Shown: positions 8,785 through 20,227 of the stretch, piece after piece
How the letters are laid out: each line of letters starts with the position of its first letter
How positions within the stretch are numbered: the stretch's first letter is position 1
From: Methylobacter sp.
GTDB taxonomy: Bacteria > Pseudomonadota > Gammaproteobacteria > Methylococcales > Methylomonadaceae
Direction of reading: 5' to 3'
DNA length: 64,000 nt
Assembly: GCF_030680395.1 (NCBI RefSeq)
Contig: NZ_JAUXVR010000010.1
Location: forward strand, 1-64,000
The notes under the pieces: generated by a model
Databases searched by the model: none
What the model was told of the DNA's origin: nothing
Seen by the model: the letters and a program-made list of their open reading frames with translations, nothing else
Program-made: the position numbers and the translations under genes

Positions 8785-9210
8785 TTACACTTCTGCGCCG
8801 TTTAACCAAAGGTCATGCTTATTACACATGCTCAGCGCGTAAATCGGTCCACTGTAGTCATGCAGTGTAAATGTCGATATGGCTGCCTTGTCCTTAGTAG
8901 GGTTAAAGAGATATTCATCTATAAACTTATAGTTTTGATCCAGTAAAACATGCTTAACAATATAGTGTTCGTAACCTTTCATTTCATGTGCCGTTACGAT
9001 TTTTACAGCGATATTTCCTCCCGCTTTTTCTATTTCAATGCTGGGCAAGTGCGTTGCAACTTTATCACTCCAGCGACCGGGCGCCTCTTTTGTATAATAG
9101 ATGTTTCCTGTAGCTGCCTGTTTGCCACTGTCAGCCAGTGCAATTGCTGGCACGATTATACCGGCACCAACACCCACTACACTTAATCGAATAAAATCAC
9201 GACGTTCCAT
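8785..9210 (-). CDS. Tat-exported superoxide reductase-like (desulfoferrodoxin-type) protein
   Basis: About 141 residues. It begins MERRDFIRLSVVGVGAGIIV, a twin-arginine signal. The mature part keeps residues that match the superoxide reductase iron centre: His in THLP, His in AHEM, His in EHYI, and Cys plus His in CNKH near the C-terminus. It lacks an N-terminal rubredoxin-like domain, so it is closest to the small neelaredoxin type. The ATG at 9210 is preceded by GGTGAG and is preferred to an in-frame GTG at 9219. The likely role is periplasmic superoxide detoxification or a related redox function; activity is inferred from the ligand pattern only. Confidence 0.75.
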   Translation of the reverse strand: MERRDFIRLSVVGVGAGIIVPAIALADSGKQAATGNIYYTKEAPGRWSDKVATHLPSIEIEKAGGNIAVKIVTAHEMKGYEHYIVKHVLLDQNYKFIDEYLFNPTKDKAAISTFTLHDYSGPIYALSMCNKHDLWLNGAEV

Positions 9211-9305
9211 AACACTCACCTTTTTTGATTACTGATTCCCCTGCCTATCACAGAGGCGTTTTACTTAACTAGCAAATCCGGTCGACGCTATTTTATCTAA
9301 GCACC

Positions 9306-10091
9306 TTATTCATTCTCCGCGCCTTGATATGCGTTTTTCCGCAATTTGCCGGACTTTATCCAGTCACGGGCATTCTTCGCTCTTCTTAATACCGGTGCAG
9401 CGCCACCCATCGCTACCGCATCGACGAGGCAATACCAGGCAGCAACTCCGCTAGGCGGGTTCCCCTGAGGCAAACCGAGAACCGGATCTATTGCCGCCCA
9501 TGCCCAGGTTCCAACAGCGGTGCCAATTAACTCCAGCCATGTGGTAATAAAAAAGGCCGCCAGATAAACCATTGGCGAGCGGCCTTTAAAAAGATAGCCC
9601 AGAAAAACACAAAACAGTAGCGCGCCTACTGAATCACCCTGTTCTGCATAACCGCTGATACCCCAAATTGACCATGCGCCGCACACCAATACCACCAATG
9701 TGGCGATTTCTCTGGCATAGCGCAAGAATAATCCGGAACGCCCCAGCGCAACAGCGGTTAAATAAACCATGCCGTGACCGGGCGGCACATAAGCGGGCAC
9801 ATTCTCAAACCGATACGTGTATCCCCCCATGAAAGGGGACGCAAAATGCTCGCCGATGGTCGCGAAAATGACCGCAATGCCAACCTGCACTCTTATTTCC
9901 CTATTTTCTCCGAGCAACAATCCAATCAGAAACACCCAGCCGCATACACCGAGGGCGTTTTGCTTTTCCAAACTTGCATGTGCATCGCTGATTAAGCAGA
10001 CCGCCACGCAAAAAAAAGTAAACGCCGCTATAAAATAGTCCCGTTTTCTATGGGCGTAAGCGATGTTAACTTGTGGGAAATGGCGTAACAC
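9306..10091 (-). CDS. Integral membrane protein of unknown function
   Basis: 261 residues with roughly six to seven hydrophobic segments (about 18-38, 50-62, 68-85, 105-118, 126-148, 153-170 and 172-195). It has a conserved-looking loop PPGHGMVYL and a basic C-terminal tail. I do not recognise the family. The GTG start at 10091 is supported by GAGGTAA five bases upstream. It lies 86 bp upstream of the superoxide-reductase-like gene on the same strand. Upstream is the CACCACGAAG-type palindrome. Confidence 0.7.
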   Translation of the reverse strand: MLRHFPQVNIAYAHRKRDYFIAAFTFFCVAVCLISDAHASLEKQNALGVCGWVFLIGLLLGENREIRVQVGIAVIFATIGEHFASPFMGGYTYRFENVPAYVPPGHGMVYLTAVALGRSGLFLRYAREIATLVVLVCGAWSIWGISGYAEQGDSVGALLFCVFLGYLFKGRSPMVYLAAFFITTWLELIGTAVGTWAWAAIDPVLGLPQGNPPSGVAAWYCLVDAVAMGGAAPVLRRAKNARDWIKSGKLRKNAYQGAENE

Positions 10092-10124
10092 AATTACCTC
10101 GTATTCAATGTAAGCGGATTAATT

Positions 10125-10230
10125 AACCACGAAGAATACGAAGTTTTATCTTGGTTTTTTTCGTAACTACTCAGTGTCATCAGTATTCTATTTTTGGTTG
10201 CTAAGTAGTTATCGTTTTTCTTCGTGGTGA
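10125..10230. repeat. Palindromic repeat, CACCACGAAG family (copy A)
   Basis: Starts AACCACGAAGAATACGAAG and ends CTTCGTGGTGA, which pair as an inverted repeat. The inside contains a second inverted pair (CGTAACTACT near 10161, AGTAGTTATCG near 10205). Three related elements occur at 24342, 25168 and 63199. This copy has the longest, most diverged interior. Confidence 0.7.
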
Positions 10231-10261
10231 TATATTTTAAGTTGTTAGAAAATCCAAGCCT

Positions 10262-10687
10262 TCACACAAACATCCAGGCTATCACCGTATATCGACCCAA
10301 CTTGCCCAGCAATATGATTAAACAAGCCTGAAAGAATGGCAGTTTTAGCCATCCGCCCGCAAAACACAAGGCATCCCCCACCACCGGCAACCAGGTAAAA
10401 AACAGCGTCCAGATACCTTTTTTTCTGACTACATCCAACGCTTTCTGTTTTTTTTCCGATAAGAGCGTAGCAACCGGGAATTTTTTAGCTGCCAGCACAC
10501 CCAAGCCCCATGTGGTCATAGCCCCCAGCGTGTTGCCTATCGTGGCAACGATGACTAAAAGCTCAACCTGATAATGTCCTGCCGCTACCATATAAGCCAA
10601 GACAGCTTCAGAGCCTCCTGGCGCTATCGTTGACGATATAAATGCGCTGATAAACAGCCCGCCTATTTCAAACCCTGTGTCTTGCAC
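10262..10687 (-). CDS. yqaA: YqaA family inner-membrane protein (DedA/SNARE-associated-like)
   Basis: About 141 residues with four to five hydrophobic segments. The pattern of APGGSEAVLAYM near the N-terminus and TWLPVVGDALCFAGGWLKL near residue 105 matches E. coli YqaA closely. The family is distantly related to DedA proteins and its function is not settled. The open frame extends to a GTG at 10714, but that lies inside a transcription terminator. The GTG at 10687, with GAGAG just upstream, gives the family's normal N-terminus. Confidence 0.85.
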   Translation of the reverse strand: MQDTGFEIGGLFISAFISSTIAPGGSEAVLAYMVAAGHYQVELLVIVATIGNTLGAMTTWGLGVLAAKKFPVATLLSEKKQKALDVVRKKGIWTLFFTWLPVVGDALCFAGGWLKLPFFQACLIILLGKLGRYTVIAWMFV

Positions 10688-10700
10688 TTTTTCTCTCAAA

Positions 10701-10735
10701 AAAAACCCCTGCACTCAAAGAGCGCAGGGGTTTTT
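10701..10735. terminator. Bidirectional Rho-independent terminator
   Basis: AAAAACCCCTGC (10701-10712) pairs with GCAGGGGTTTTT (10724-10735), and an inner CTC/GAG pair tightens the loop. On the minus strand it ends the cupredoxin transcript, whose stop codon is at 10749. Confidence 0.85.
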
Positions 10736-10748
10736 GTGTTGCCCGAAT

Positions 10749-11651
10749 TTAACTCCCAGGCAATATTTTATTTTTATTGGAAATAATCAGCTTAACCAAT
10801 CTGGACAACAGCTTTACGACCAACTCAATTCCGGTTCTTAACATATCAAAAATAGTAGCTACCACTTCTGATATGCTCATACCTTTAAATTTTTTCGCTA
10901 AAAATGGGGCCAGCAGTAAGCCAATCACCAAACCGATCACAGTAACACCTGAAATAATAGAATCTTCTTTTGGCGGCTGACTTACCGGCGCAGGCTTATT
11001 GGCCACAACAGCCGCCGGTGCTGCTTCAGCTGCAGCCGAAACATCGGCCATCACTGTCGGCAGACTTCCCTTGTAATCATCGGGTATGACGTAAGCCGTC
11101 ACGCCTGGAATACTGGGCAGATCGCCATCACCTTTACCGACTTTCAACTGGGCTTTCATGCCTTTTTCCATATGCTGGGCAATGTCGCAATGCACCAGAT
11201 AGGTTTTATCGCCGGGAGGCAGGATTAATGTTCCGGAGATTTTTGCGGGACCGGATATTTCCAAATGGAACATGCCTTTAGGGTATAAATACTTGGGCAA
11301 GCCGTGCATCATCCATTGATGACGAACATTATCGTCATTGATGAAATGAACCGTCAATTTAGTGCACGGTTTAAAATTAAATTCCTGAGTATCAAACGCA
11401 AACATTCTGCCCGGAAATTTCTCAGCATATTTATGACCGGCATGCACGGTAATTTCCTTGGTCTCAGCAATGCTATCGCAGCCACCCGGCAACGTGCTGG
11501 TATTTTGACCCATAACCATACCACCGGCCATATCCATCAAATGGCCATCACCGTGATCCATGAGCATCCCATCATGATCTTCATACTCCACCGCCAATAC
11601 TGACGTAGAAAAAAGAAAAACCAGTGCCCCAGCCGATAATAACTTCACCAT
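10749..11651 (-). CDS. Membrane-anchored cupredoxin with Met/His-rich N-terminus
   Basis: 300 residues: signal peptide (1-20), a short Met/His/Asp-rich stretch (residues 22-50, likely metal-binding), a cupredoxin domain (about 65-175), an Ala/Pro-rich linker, a transmembrane helix near 235-255 and a basic amphipathic tail. The cupredoxin keeps a type-1 copper ligand set: His in VRHQW, then Cys, His and Met in HCDIAQHMEKGM. It is therefore probably a periplasmic copper or electron-transfer protein tethered to the inner membrane. A role in copper supply or respiration is inferred. A terminator follows 14 bp after the stop. Confidence 0.75.
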   Translation of the reverse strand: MVKLLSAGALVFLFSTSVLAVEYEDHDGMLMDHGDGHLMDMAGGMVMGQNTSTLPGGCDSIAETKEITVHAGHKYAEKFPGRMFAFDTQEFNFKPCTKLTVHFINDDNVRHQWMMHGLPKYLYPKGMFHLEISGPAKISGTLILPPGDKTYLVHCDIAQHMEKGMKAQLKVGKGDGDLPSIPGVTAYVIPDDYKGSLPTVMADVSAAAEAAPAAVVANKPAPVSQPPKEDSIISGVTVIGLVIGLLLAPFLAKKFKGMSISEVVATIFDMLRTGIELVVKLLSRLVKLIISNKNKILPGS

Positions 11652-11675
11652 TACTTATTTCCTCTATTGTTCAAT

Positions 11676-11735
11676 AAAATCAAAGCCTCCGCTCCTACAT
11701 CTTGCCTACGTCCATGTAAACAATGCCATTGCTTT
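11676..11735. repeat. Degenerate CATGGATG-superfamily repeat
   Basis: The segment with CCGCTCCTACATC and CCTACGTCCATGTAAACAATGCC resembles the element at 59934-60050 (CCGCTCCACCC, CCTACATTCATGTAGGCAATGC). It fills most of the gap between the cupredoxin and the next upstream gene. Confidence 0.45.
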
Positions 11736-11806
11736 TTTAAGGCCAACTCTCTACCCGTAACCAAGCAATGGCACCAACACACAACCTACCAAAAAGTCGT
11801 GCCTGC

Positions 11807-12397
11807 TTAGCTTTTAATCTTCGCTATTGCTTCATCTACCTTACTTTTGAAACCAGCGTGTGACAGATAAAGTACATATAGTCCGGCGAATGCGAAAAAT
11901 GCATATAAGAGCAGGTTATTTTTGCTCACTGCTTTACCGCCGCCTGCACTAAAACTCATATGCGCATCTAATCTATCACCCGAATCAGGAACCAGAGTAA
12001 TATGAATCAGGTATTTGCCTGCCTCTGGTACACCATTTGGGAGTTTTAACTCAACCGTACCTTTTTTATGCTTTGCAGCCGGCAAGAAGAATACGCGAGT
12101 ACCTTCAGGTTCTTTTGTCACTTCAAATTCAACCGCCATATCTCTGTATTTCATATCTTGATAGTCGAATACGAGTAAAGTCATTTCATTAGCGCGAGGA
12201 AGATTGGCACAAAAATCCTCTGCGGGAAATGCGTTAGGTTGATAAGCAGTGTAATGTAACCAATGAGTAGGTTCCAATTCAAATTTACATTGGTCGGTAT
12301 CGGTACCTGCGGCTCCACCATGCGCCCATAACGATGCAGAAAATAACAACCCAAGAAGTACCAGGAAACCCTTTCTTAAAATATGTGTACTGTTCAT
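11807..12397 (-). CDS. Periplasmic protein with C-terminal membrane anchor, uncharacterised
   Basis: 196 residues from the ATG at 12397, which has a strong GGAAGG site; the frame runs further up to 12478 without support. Signal peptide (1-24) ending before AHGG, a periplasmic domain with two cysteines (QCKFE and DFCANLP) that could form a disulfide, HWLHYTAYQP and FDYQDMKYRDM motifs, then a transmembrane helix near 163-182 and a basic tail. The HGG...C...H..YQP...FC..P pattern recalls an uncharacterised periplasmic family seen near copper proteins in ammonia and methane oxidisers; that is from memory. The layout parallels the neighbouring cupredoxin, so a joint role at the membrane is plausible. 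Confidence 0.65.
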   Translation of the reverse strand: MNSTHILRKGFLVLLGLLFSASLWAHGGAAGTDTDQCKFELEPTHWLHYTAYQPNAFPAEDFCANLPRANEMTLLVFDYQDMKYRDMAVEFEVTKEPEGTRVFFLPAAKHKKGTVELKLPNGVPEAGKYLIHITLVPDSGDRLDAHMSFSAGGGKAVSKNNLLLYAFFAFAGLYVLYLSHAGFKSKVDEAIAKIKS

Positions 12398-12673
12398 AAC
12401 GCCTTCCAGTTTTGATAAAATTATTATTATGAGAAAAATGTAGATGCTATTAATGTATTTTGAACTCATCAAAAACAAGTGTCTTGCGCTGTACTTTTGA
12501 CTAATAGCAATAAGTCACTCTAGCACATCGATTTAGCCAAATACAAGGAATTGATGGGAGTCGAATCTACAAGAGCCATTATATAAGCAAAAGGTAATGC
12601 GTTGTTGTACTATTGCTATCCTTCCCTGCTTTTCGTAGACTTAAGCCAACTTTATTTAAACGGAGCTTTACGC

Positions 12674-14329
12674 ATGTCATCCTTGACCACCTCTACAGCC
12701 TGGACAGCTTTAATAACGCATCACAACGAAACCAAAAATATCCTCCTGCGCGACAGCTTTAATGCTGATCACAACCGCCACCTCAAGTTTTCTCTTCATT
12801 TTAATGACATCCTTTTTGATTACTCCAAAAACAGAATAACCGATCAAACCTTGCCCTTGCTCATCGATCTTGCGAAACATGCAGGGCTGGAAGCAAAAAT
12901 TAAAGCCATGTTTTCCGGGGCAGAAATAAATAAGACCGAACACAGATCCGTACTGCATACCGCCTTACGTAATAGAAGCAATCAACCTGTTTATGTTGAC
13001 GGGCAGGATGTGATGCCGCAAATTAACAGCGTTCTCGCCAAAATGCGAGCTTTCAGCACTTGCGTTCGCTCAGGCGAATGGAGAGGTTATACCGGCAAGG
13101 CCATTACTGACATCGTTAACATCGGTATAGGCGGCTCCGACTTGGGACCGAAGATGGTCTCAACAGCTCTTACTCCTTATGCTTCCGAGACATTAAAAGT
13201 TCATTTCGTCTCCAATATTGACCAAGCCGACCTTGTTCAAACCCTAAAGCACCTATCCCCTGAAACGACACTATTTCTTATTGCGTCCAAAACATTTACT
13301 ACGCAAGAGACCATGACCAATGCAAAATCAGCAAGAAGCTGGTTTCTTGATAGTGCGCAAGATCAGCAAGCTATTGCCAAACATTTTGTTGCCATTTCTA
13401 CCAGCACCAAGAATGTCGCCGAATTCGGCATAGATACCAACAACATGTTTGAATTCAGGCATTGGGTCGGCGGACGTTATTCATTATGGTCGGCGATAGG
13501 GCTGTCTATCGCTTTATATGTAGGCATGGATAATTTCGAGGAGCTTTTACAAGGCGCTTATGAAGTTGACGAGCATTTTCGCGCCACGCCTTTTGAGGAA
13601 AACATCCCTTTAATCATGGGCTTGCTTGGCATCTGGTATAACAATTTCTATAATGCCGAATCCCACGCCCTTTTACCTTACGACCAATCCATGCTTTATT
13701 TTGCTGATTATTTTCAGCAAGGCGACATGGAAAGTAATGGTAAAAGCATAGATCTTAATGGTGATAAAGTAGATTATAGCACTGGCCAGATTATCTGGGG
13801 GCAACCCGGTACCAATGGACAACATGCTTTTTTTCAGCTGATCCATCAGGGCACCAAACTCATACCCTGCGACTTTTTGGCCGCCGCAAACAGTCACTAC
13901 AAACTGCCCGAACATCATGATATTTTGATTTCAAACTTTCTCGCCCAACCCGAAGCCTTGATGAAAGGTAAAACAGCCGAAGAAGTTAAGCGGGAATTGT
14001 CTCCCGAAGACCAGGCCGATGCCGTACTGGTCGCCTCCAAAATATTTGACGGCAATAAACCGTCCAATTCATTTTTGTTTAGCAAACTGACGCCCAAGAC
14101 CTTAGGCTCGCTCATTGCATTTTATGAACATAAAATTTATGTACAGGGCGTTATCTGGAATATCAACTCATTTGATCAGATGGGCGTGGAATTAGGAAAA
14201 ACTTTAGCCAAGATCATCCTGCCGGAACTTCAAAATGACAAGATCATTGATAGCCACGATTGCTCAACCAATGCATTGATTAATGCCTACAAACAATCAC
14301 GACTGTCAGGGACAGTGGAAGCATCGTAA
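12674..14329 (+). CDS. pgi: Glucose-6-phosphate isomerase
   Basis: Interconverts glucose 6-phosphate and fructose 6-phosphate. From the ATG at 12674 there are 551 residues, the normal bacterial length (E. coli 549); the frame is open to 12602, but without conservation. Family motifs are present: GIGGSDLGP, the substrate-loop segment [28 protein letters not shown] with the catalytic His, and the signature [18 protein letters not shown]. It stands alone, divergent from the copper-related genes. Confidence 0.96.
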   Translation: MSSLTTSTAWTALITHHNETKNILLRDSFNADHNRHLKFSLHFNDILFDYSKNRITDQTLPLLIDLAKHAGLEAKIKAMFSGAEINKTEHRSVLHTALRNRSNQPVYVDGQDVMPQINSVLAKMRAFSTCVRSGEWRGYTGKAITDIVNIGIGGSDLGPKMVSTALTPYASETLKVHFVSNIDQADLVQTLKHLSPETTLFLIASKTFTTQETMTNAKSARSWFLDSAQDQQAIAKHFVAISTSTKNVAEFGIDTNNMFEFRHWVGGRYSLWSAIGLSIALYVGMDNFEELLQGAYEVDEHFRATPFEENIPLIMGLLGIWYNNFYNAESHALLPYDQSMLYFADYFQQGDMESNGKSIDLNGDKVDYSTGQIIWGQPGTNGQHAFFQLIHQGTKLIPCDFLAAANSHYKLPEHHDILISNFLAQPEALMKGKTAEEVKRELSPEDQADAVLVASKIFDGNKPSNSFLFSKLTPKTLGSLIAFYEHKIYVQGVIWNINSFDQMGVELGKTLAKIILPELQNDKIIDSHDCSTNALINAYKQSRLSGTVEAS

Positions 14330-14354
14330 CCGGTACGGCTGTATGGACAGATTT

Positions 14355-14521
14355 TTGCTCCTCGGTAATCGCTCCTGCATTACCCTACTACACGCCATCC
14401 ATGGCGTTAATGCAAAATCTGCCTTGCCTGCATGAATGCAGGAGGTACGACCACAAGGATGAGGGCGGTAGAATCGCGTCTGGAACAGCAATCGAGAGCA
14501 ACGCAGGAGCAGTTGCCGAGA
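14355..14521. repeat. Composite CATGGATG-superfamily repeat upstream of mltF
   Basis: A unit with CTCGGTAATCGCTCCTGCAT and ACGCCATCCATGGCG (14361-14406) faces inverted segments: CCTGCATGAATGCAGGAGG (14428-14446) and GCAGGAGCAGTTGCCGAG (near 14504-14521). The parts match the units at 24401, 45488 and 59934. The stretch reads open in the mltF frame but appears to be repeat DNA rather than protein-coding. Confidence 0.6.
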
Positions 14522-14527
14522 AAACTG

Positions 14528-15982
14528 ATGCGATCGGCAATCTTGATCCGCCTGCCCAGACTGATTATTGGCTTTATTTTCACCATTACGCTGACGACTT
14601 GCGATAGCGGATTCCTGTCGTTTAATAAGCTGGAGCAGGTTAAACGGGCAGGAATCTTGCACGTATTAACCAGAAACGACCCAACAACCTATTACGAAAG
14701 CCCGGAAGGCTTTACCGGACTGGAGTATGATCTGGTTATACTTTTCGCCAACCAGTTAGGCGTCAAAGTAAAGTTTGAAACCCCCAGTACCTTTGATGAC
14801 ATTCTAAATCGCATTTCCAAAGACAAGGCCGACATTGCCGCCGCAGGCTTGACCGTCACCGAACAGCGTAACAAAAAAATGCGCTTTGCCCCTGCCTATC
14901 ATGAAATAACCGAACAGCTCATTTACCGGTCGAGTACTCGCCGCCCCAATAATATCAGCAGTCTGACCCACGGCATTATCGAGGTCGCCAAAAGCACCAG
15001 CCACATCGACAGCCTGATCTATCTACAGAAGGATACGCCTGACCTGACCTGGAATGTCAACGATGAGTTGGATACCGATGGCTTGCTGTATCTGGTTAAC
15101 GAAGGACTTATCGATTACACCGTAGCCGACTCGAACCAGACCGCTTTAATCCGCCGCTTTTATCCCAAACTTAACATTGCCTTCGACATTTCCGAACCCC
15201 GTCAACTGGCCTGGGCGTTAAGCCCATCGGACGACAACAGCTTATACAATGAAGTGGTGCATTTTTTCGAGCGCATAAAAAAGGATAAGACGCTCGATCA
15301 ACTCATTGAAAAACATTACGGACATACCAGTAGTTTGAGCTATATCGGCAACTGCAAATTCCGTCAGCAACAAAAAAGCAGACTTCCCCTGTATCAGAAA
15401 TATTTTAACGCAGCGGCAACGCAATACAATATAGACTGGCGCTTACTGGCCGCAATCGGCTATCAGGAATCCCACTGGCTGGATAAAGCGGTTTCCCCGA
15501 CCGGTGTCGAAGGCATTATGATGTTAACCAACGACACGGCCGCCGAACTCGGCATCAAAAATCGTGCCGATCCGGCACAAAGCATCGCCGGCGGTGCGCG
15601 ATATTTTCAACAAAGAATCCAGACTATCTCCGCGCAAATTCCGGAACCGGATCGCACCTGGTTTGCATTAGCCTCATACAATGTCGGCCTGGGTCATCTT
15701 GATGACGCCAGAGCGTTAACAAAGAAGCAAGGCGGCAATCCCGATAAATGGATGGATGTCAAGCAGAGGCTGCCATTGCTCACCCAGCAAAAGTGGCATC
15801 AACAAACCAAACACGGCTACGCCCGAGGCCAGGAACCGGTTGAATTTGTAGAAAATATCCGCAGCTATTACGATTTGCTGGTCTGGTTGACCGAGGAAAA
15901 CCAGATAAAGAAAAATGCCATGAAAGCAGATAGCGAAGATACTGAGCATGAAGCGGTAACTGTTGATCTATTGGCGCTTTAA
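14528..15982 (+). CDS. mltF: Membrane-bound lytic transglycosylase F
   Basis: Cleaves the glycan strand of peptidoglycan to 1,6-anhydro products from the outer membrane. Starting at the ATG at 14528 gives 484 residues. The signal ends at a lipobox-like TLTTC, so it is a likely lipoprotein. An extracellular solute-binding type 3 domain (about 30-260) precedes a lysozyme-like SLT domain (about 290-440), where GYQESHW holds the catalytic Glu and TGVEGIMMLT is the usual follow-up motif. The frame stays open back to 14432, but that part lies in a repeat, so the internal start is preferred. It converges on tadA with 7 bp between stops. Confidence 0.92.
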   Translation: MRSAILIRLPRLIIGFIFTITLTTCDSGFLSFNKLEQVKRAGILHVLTRNDPTTYYESPEGFTGLEYDLVILFANQLGVKVKFETPSTFDDILNRISKDKADIAAAGLTVTEQRNKKMRFAPAYHEITEQLIYRSSTRRPNNISSLTHGIIEVAKSTSHIDSLIYLQKDTPDLTWNVNDELDTDGLLYLVNEGLIDYTVADSNQTALIRRFYPKLNIAFDISEPRQLAWALSPSDDNSLYNEVVHFFERIKKDKTLDQLIEKHYGHTSSLSYIGNCKFRQQQKSRLPLYQKYFNAAATQYNIDWRLLAAIGYQESHWLDKAVSPTGVEGIMMLTNDTAAELGIKNRADPAQSIAGGARYFQQRIQTISAQIPEPDRTWFALASYNVGLGHLDDARALTKKQGGNPDKWMDVKQRLPLLTQQKWHQQTKHGYARGQEPVEFVENIRSYYDLLVWLTEENQIKKNAMKADSEDTEHEAVTVDLLAL

Positions 15983-15989
15983 AACGCTT

Positions 15990-16451
15990 TCACCGTCTGG
16001 CTTTAAAAAAATCCCTCAACATTTCCGAGCATTCCGTTTCCAGCACGCCGCCGTCCCAGCTGATCCGGTGATTTAAAAAACTCGCATCGGTCAGGCTCAA
16101 TGCATTGCACACCGCGCCCCGTTTGAGATCGTACGCGCCGAACACCAGCCGCTTAATTCGTGCATGGCTCATAGCGCCTATGCACATCACGCAAGGCTCC
16201 AAAGTCACGTACAAGGTCGCATCATTCAGCCGATAATTTTCCATGACCACGCCAGCGCCACGCATTGCAACCACTTCGGCATGGGCTGTCGGGTCATGGC
16301 TGGTTATCGGAATATTCCAACCTTCCGCGATACATCGATTATCCCTGACCACGATAGCGCCAACCGGGACTTCACCCTGCTGCTCGGCTCTTTGCGCCAG
16401 CCTGATGGCATGACGCATCCATGCTTCATCCGTTGTACTGCTTATTCCCAT
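15990..16451 (-). CDS. tadA: tRNA-specific adenosine deaminase
   Basis: Deaminates A34 to inosine in tRNA-Arg(ACG), needed for decoding. The 153 residues carry the zinc-dependent cytidine/deoxycytidylate deaminase fold. HAEVVAM supplies the zinc His and the catalytic Glu, and PCVMCIGAM supplies the two zinc cysteines. The ATG overlaps the guaA stop codon by about 10 bp, so the pair is probably co-transcribed. Confidence 0.95.
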   Translation of the reverse strand: MGISSTTDEAWMRHAIRLAQRAEQQGEVPVGAIVVRDNRCIAEGWNIPITSHDPTAHAEVVAMRGAGVVMENYRLNDATLYVTLEPCVMCIGAMSHARIKRLVFGAYDLKRGAVCNALSLTDASFLNHRISWDGGVLETECSEMLRDFFKARR

Positions 16452-18028
16452 TCGATAGTTGCGGGAGGCTTGCCACTGATATCGTAAGCTACACGGGAAA
16501 TACCCGGAACTTCATTGATAATGCGCCGGGAAATCAAATCCAAAAACTCATAAGGCAGATGCGCCCAGCGAGCGGTCATAAAATCGATAGTTTCGACCGC
16601 GCGGATAGCGATCACATAATCATAACGTCGACCGTCGCCCATCACGCCGACCGACTTGACCGGCAAAAATACCGCAAATGCCTGACTGACCTTGTCATAA
16701 AGATCATGGCGATACAGTTCTTCAATAAAAATAGCATCGGCCTGACGCAGTAAATCGGCGAATTCTTTTTTCACTTCACCCAAAATTCTGACGCCCAAAC
16801 CGGGACCTGGAAACGGATGGCGGTAAACCATATCAGCAGGCAAACCCAACTCGACGCCCAGCTTTCTAACTTCGTCCTTGAACAGCTCACGTAACGGTTC
16901 AACCAACTTTAAAAGCATATTTTCCGGTAAACCGCCGACATTGTGATGCGACTTGATCAAATGCGCTTTGCCGCTTTTGGAACCGGCCGACTCGATCACA
17001 TCCGGATAAATCGTACCTTGCGCCAACCATTTTGCATCGGTGATTTTCGCGGCTTCCTCGTCAAAAATATCAATAAACAAGCCGCCGATGATTTTGCGTT
17101 TTTGTTCCGGGTCGGTGATGCCGCTCAAGGCATCCAGATAGCGCTTCTCGGCGTCCACCCGGATAACTTTAACGCCCATGTGCTCGGCGAAAGTCGCCAT
17201 CACTTGGTCGCCTTCGTGCAGGCGCAGCAAACCGGTATCGACAAAAACGCAGGTCAACTGGTCTTCAATAGCTTTGTGCAGTAGCGCCGCAACGACCGAT
17301 GAATCAACGCCGCCGGACAAACCCAAAACCACATGATCGGTACCGACCGTTTTACGAACGACTTCGATGCTGTCTTCTATAATATTGCTGGATGTCCACA
17401 ATGCTTCGCAGCCGCAAATTTCCAGCACAAACCGCGACAATATCCGCCCGCCTTGTTTGGTATGGGTTACTTCGGGATGAAACTGCAAGCCGTAAAAGCC
17501 CTTGTCTTCATTGGCGATACCGGCAATCGGCGCACCGTCCGAGCTGGCAATCAGACTAAAACCGCTCGGCAAATCGACCACGCGGTCGCCATGGCTCATC
17601 CAAACATCCAACAGGCCGAAACCTTCCGGCGATAAATGATCCTCGATATCGGCCAATAATTTCGAATGGCCGCGCGCCCTGATTTGCGCATAACCGAACT
17701 CCCTGTGATCGGAGCTTTCAACCTTGCCGCCCAGTTGCTCGGTCATGGTTTGCAGACCGTAGCAAATACCCAGCACCGGAACGCCCAACTCGAAAACGAT
17801 TTGCGGCGCTCTTGGCGTATCGCCGCTGGTTACCGTTTCCGGGCCACCGGATAAAATAATGCCGTTGGGCGCAAATTTTTCGATTTGTTCAGCACTACAT
17901 TCGCAGGAATAAATTTCGCAATAAACGCCGATTTCACGAATGCGTCGTGCGATTAATTGAGTGTATTGCGAGCCGAAATCCAGGATTAGGATTTTATGAG
18001 TGTGGATGTTTGGGGATTGTTGATTCAC
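16442..18028 (-). CDS. guaA: GMP synthase (glutamine-hydrolysing)
   Basis: Converts XMP to GMP with glutamine and ATP. The 528 residues contain an N-terminal class I glutamine amidotransferase (about 10-210; nucleophile in GICYGLQ, His/Glu in FHPEVTHT), a PP-loop ATP pyrophosphatase (LSGGVDSSV near 240) and the C-terminal dimerisation domain ending in ATIEWE. The start is a GTG at 18028. guaB lies upstream on the same strand, separated by a palindromic repeat. Confidence 0.97.
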   Translation of the reverse strand: MNQQSPNIHTHKILILDFGSQYTQLIARRIREIGVYCEIYSCECSAEQIEKFAPNGIILSGGPETVTSGDTPRAPQIVFELGVPVLGICYGLQTMTEQLGGKVESSDHREFGYAQIRARGHSKLLADIEDHLSPEGFGLLDVWMSHGDRVVDLPSGFSLIASSDGAPIAGIANEDKGFYGLQFHPEVTHTKQGGRILSRFVLEICGCEALWTSSNIIEDSIEVVRKTVGTDHVVLGLSGGVDSSVVAALLHKAIEDQLTCVFVDTGLLRLHEGDQVMATFAEHMGVKVIRVDAEKRYLDALSGITDPEQKRKIIGGLFIDIFDEEAAKITDAKWLAQGTIYPDVIESAGSKSGKAHLIKSHHNVGGLPENMLLKLVEPLRELFKDEVRKLGVELGLPADMVYRHPFPGPGLGVRILGEVKKEFADLLRQADAIFIEELYRHDLYDKVSQAFAVFLPVKSVGVMGDGRRYDYVIAIRAVETIDFMTARWAHLPYEFLDLISRRIINEVPGISRVAYDISGKPPATIEWE

Positions 18029-18047
18029 GATAGAACTCTTTTAGATC

Positions 18048-18149
18048 AGGCGAAAGGTCAAGGGCGAAAGGCAAAGGACGAAAGGCGAAAAAAACCGAGC
18101 TTCAAAATTAGGTCAACCTTTAGCCCTTCGCCTTTCGTCTTTCGCCTAA
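18048..18149. repeat. Palindromic repeat, GGCGAAAGG family
   Basis: The left arm (18048-18090, repeats of GGCGAAAGG and GGACGAAAGG) pairs with the right arm (18116-18148, CCCTTCGCCTTTCGTCTTTCGCCT), giving a long hairpin in the guaB-guaA gap. It starts three bases from the guaB stop. Related single arms lie at 52774-52806 and 53223-53255 in the gsp operon. Confidence 0.75.
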
Positions 18150-18151
18150 AC

Positions 18152-20059
<1,908 letters not shown>

Positions 20060-20169
20060 GTAGGCCGGAATAAGCTGGTTCAAGCGACAGCGAGAACTGG
20101 CGTTTCCCCCCCGGATCACCGGAAACGCCACCTCGCGCTACGCGCTTGGATGGTCTTATTCCGGCCTAC
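20060..20169. repeat. REP-like palindrome (GTAGGCCGGAATAAG)
   Basis: GTAGGCCGGAATAAG (20060-20074) pairs with CTTATTCCGGCCTAC (20155-20169). Inside is a second stem, GGCGTTTCC with GGAAACGCC (about 20099-20128). The whole forms a branched palindrome typical of REP/BIME-type repeats. It lies downstream of rnfB. Confidence 0.75.
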
Positions 20170-20227
20170 GCCATTTTGATCGAATTGGGGTGACGGGAGG
20201 ATCGCGCGCGCCAATCCGATCTCCGTC

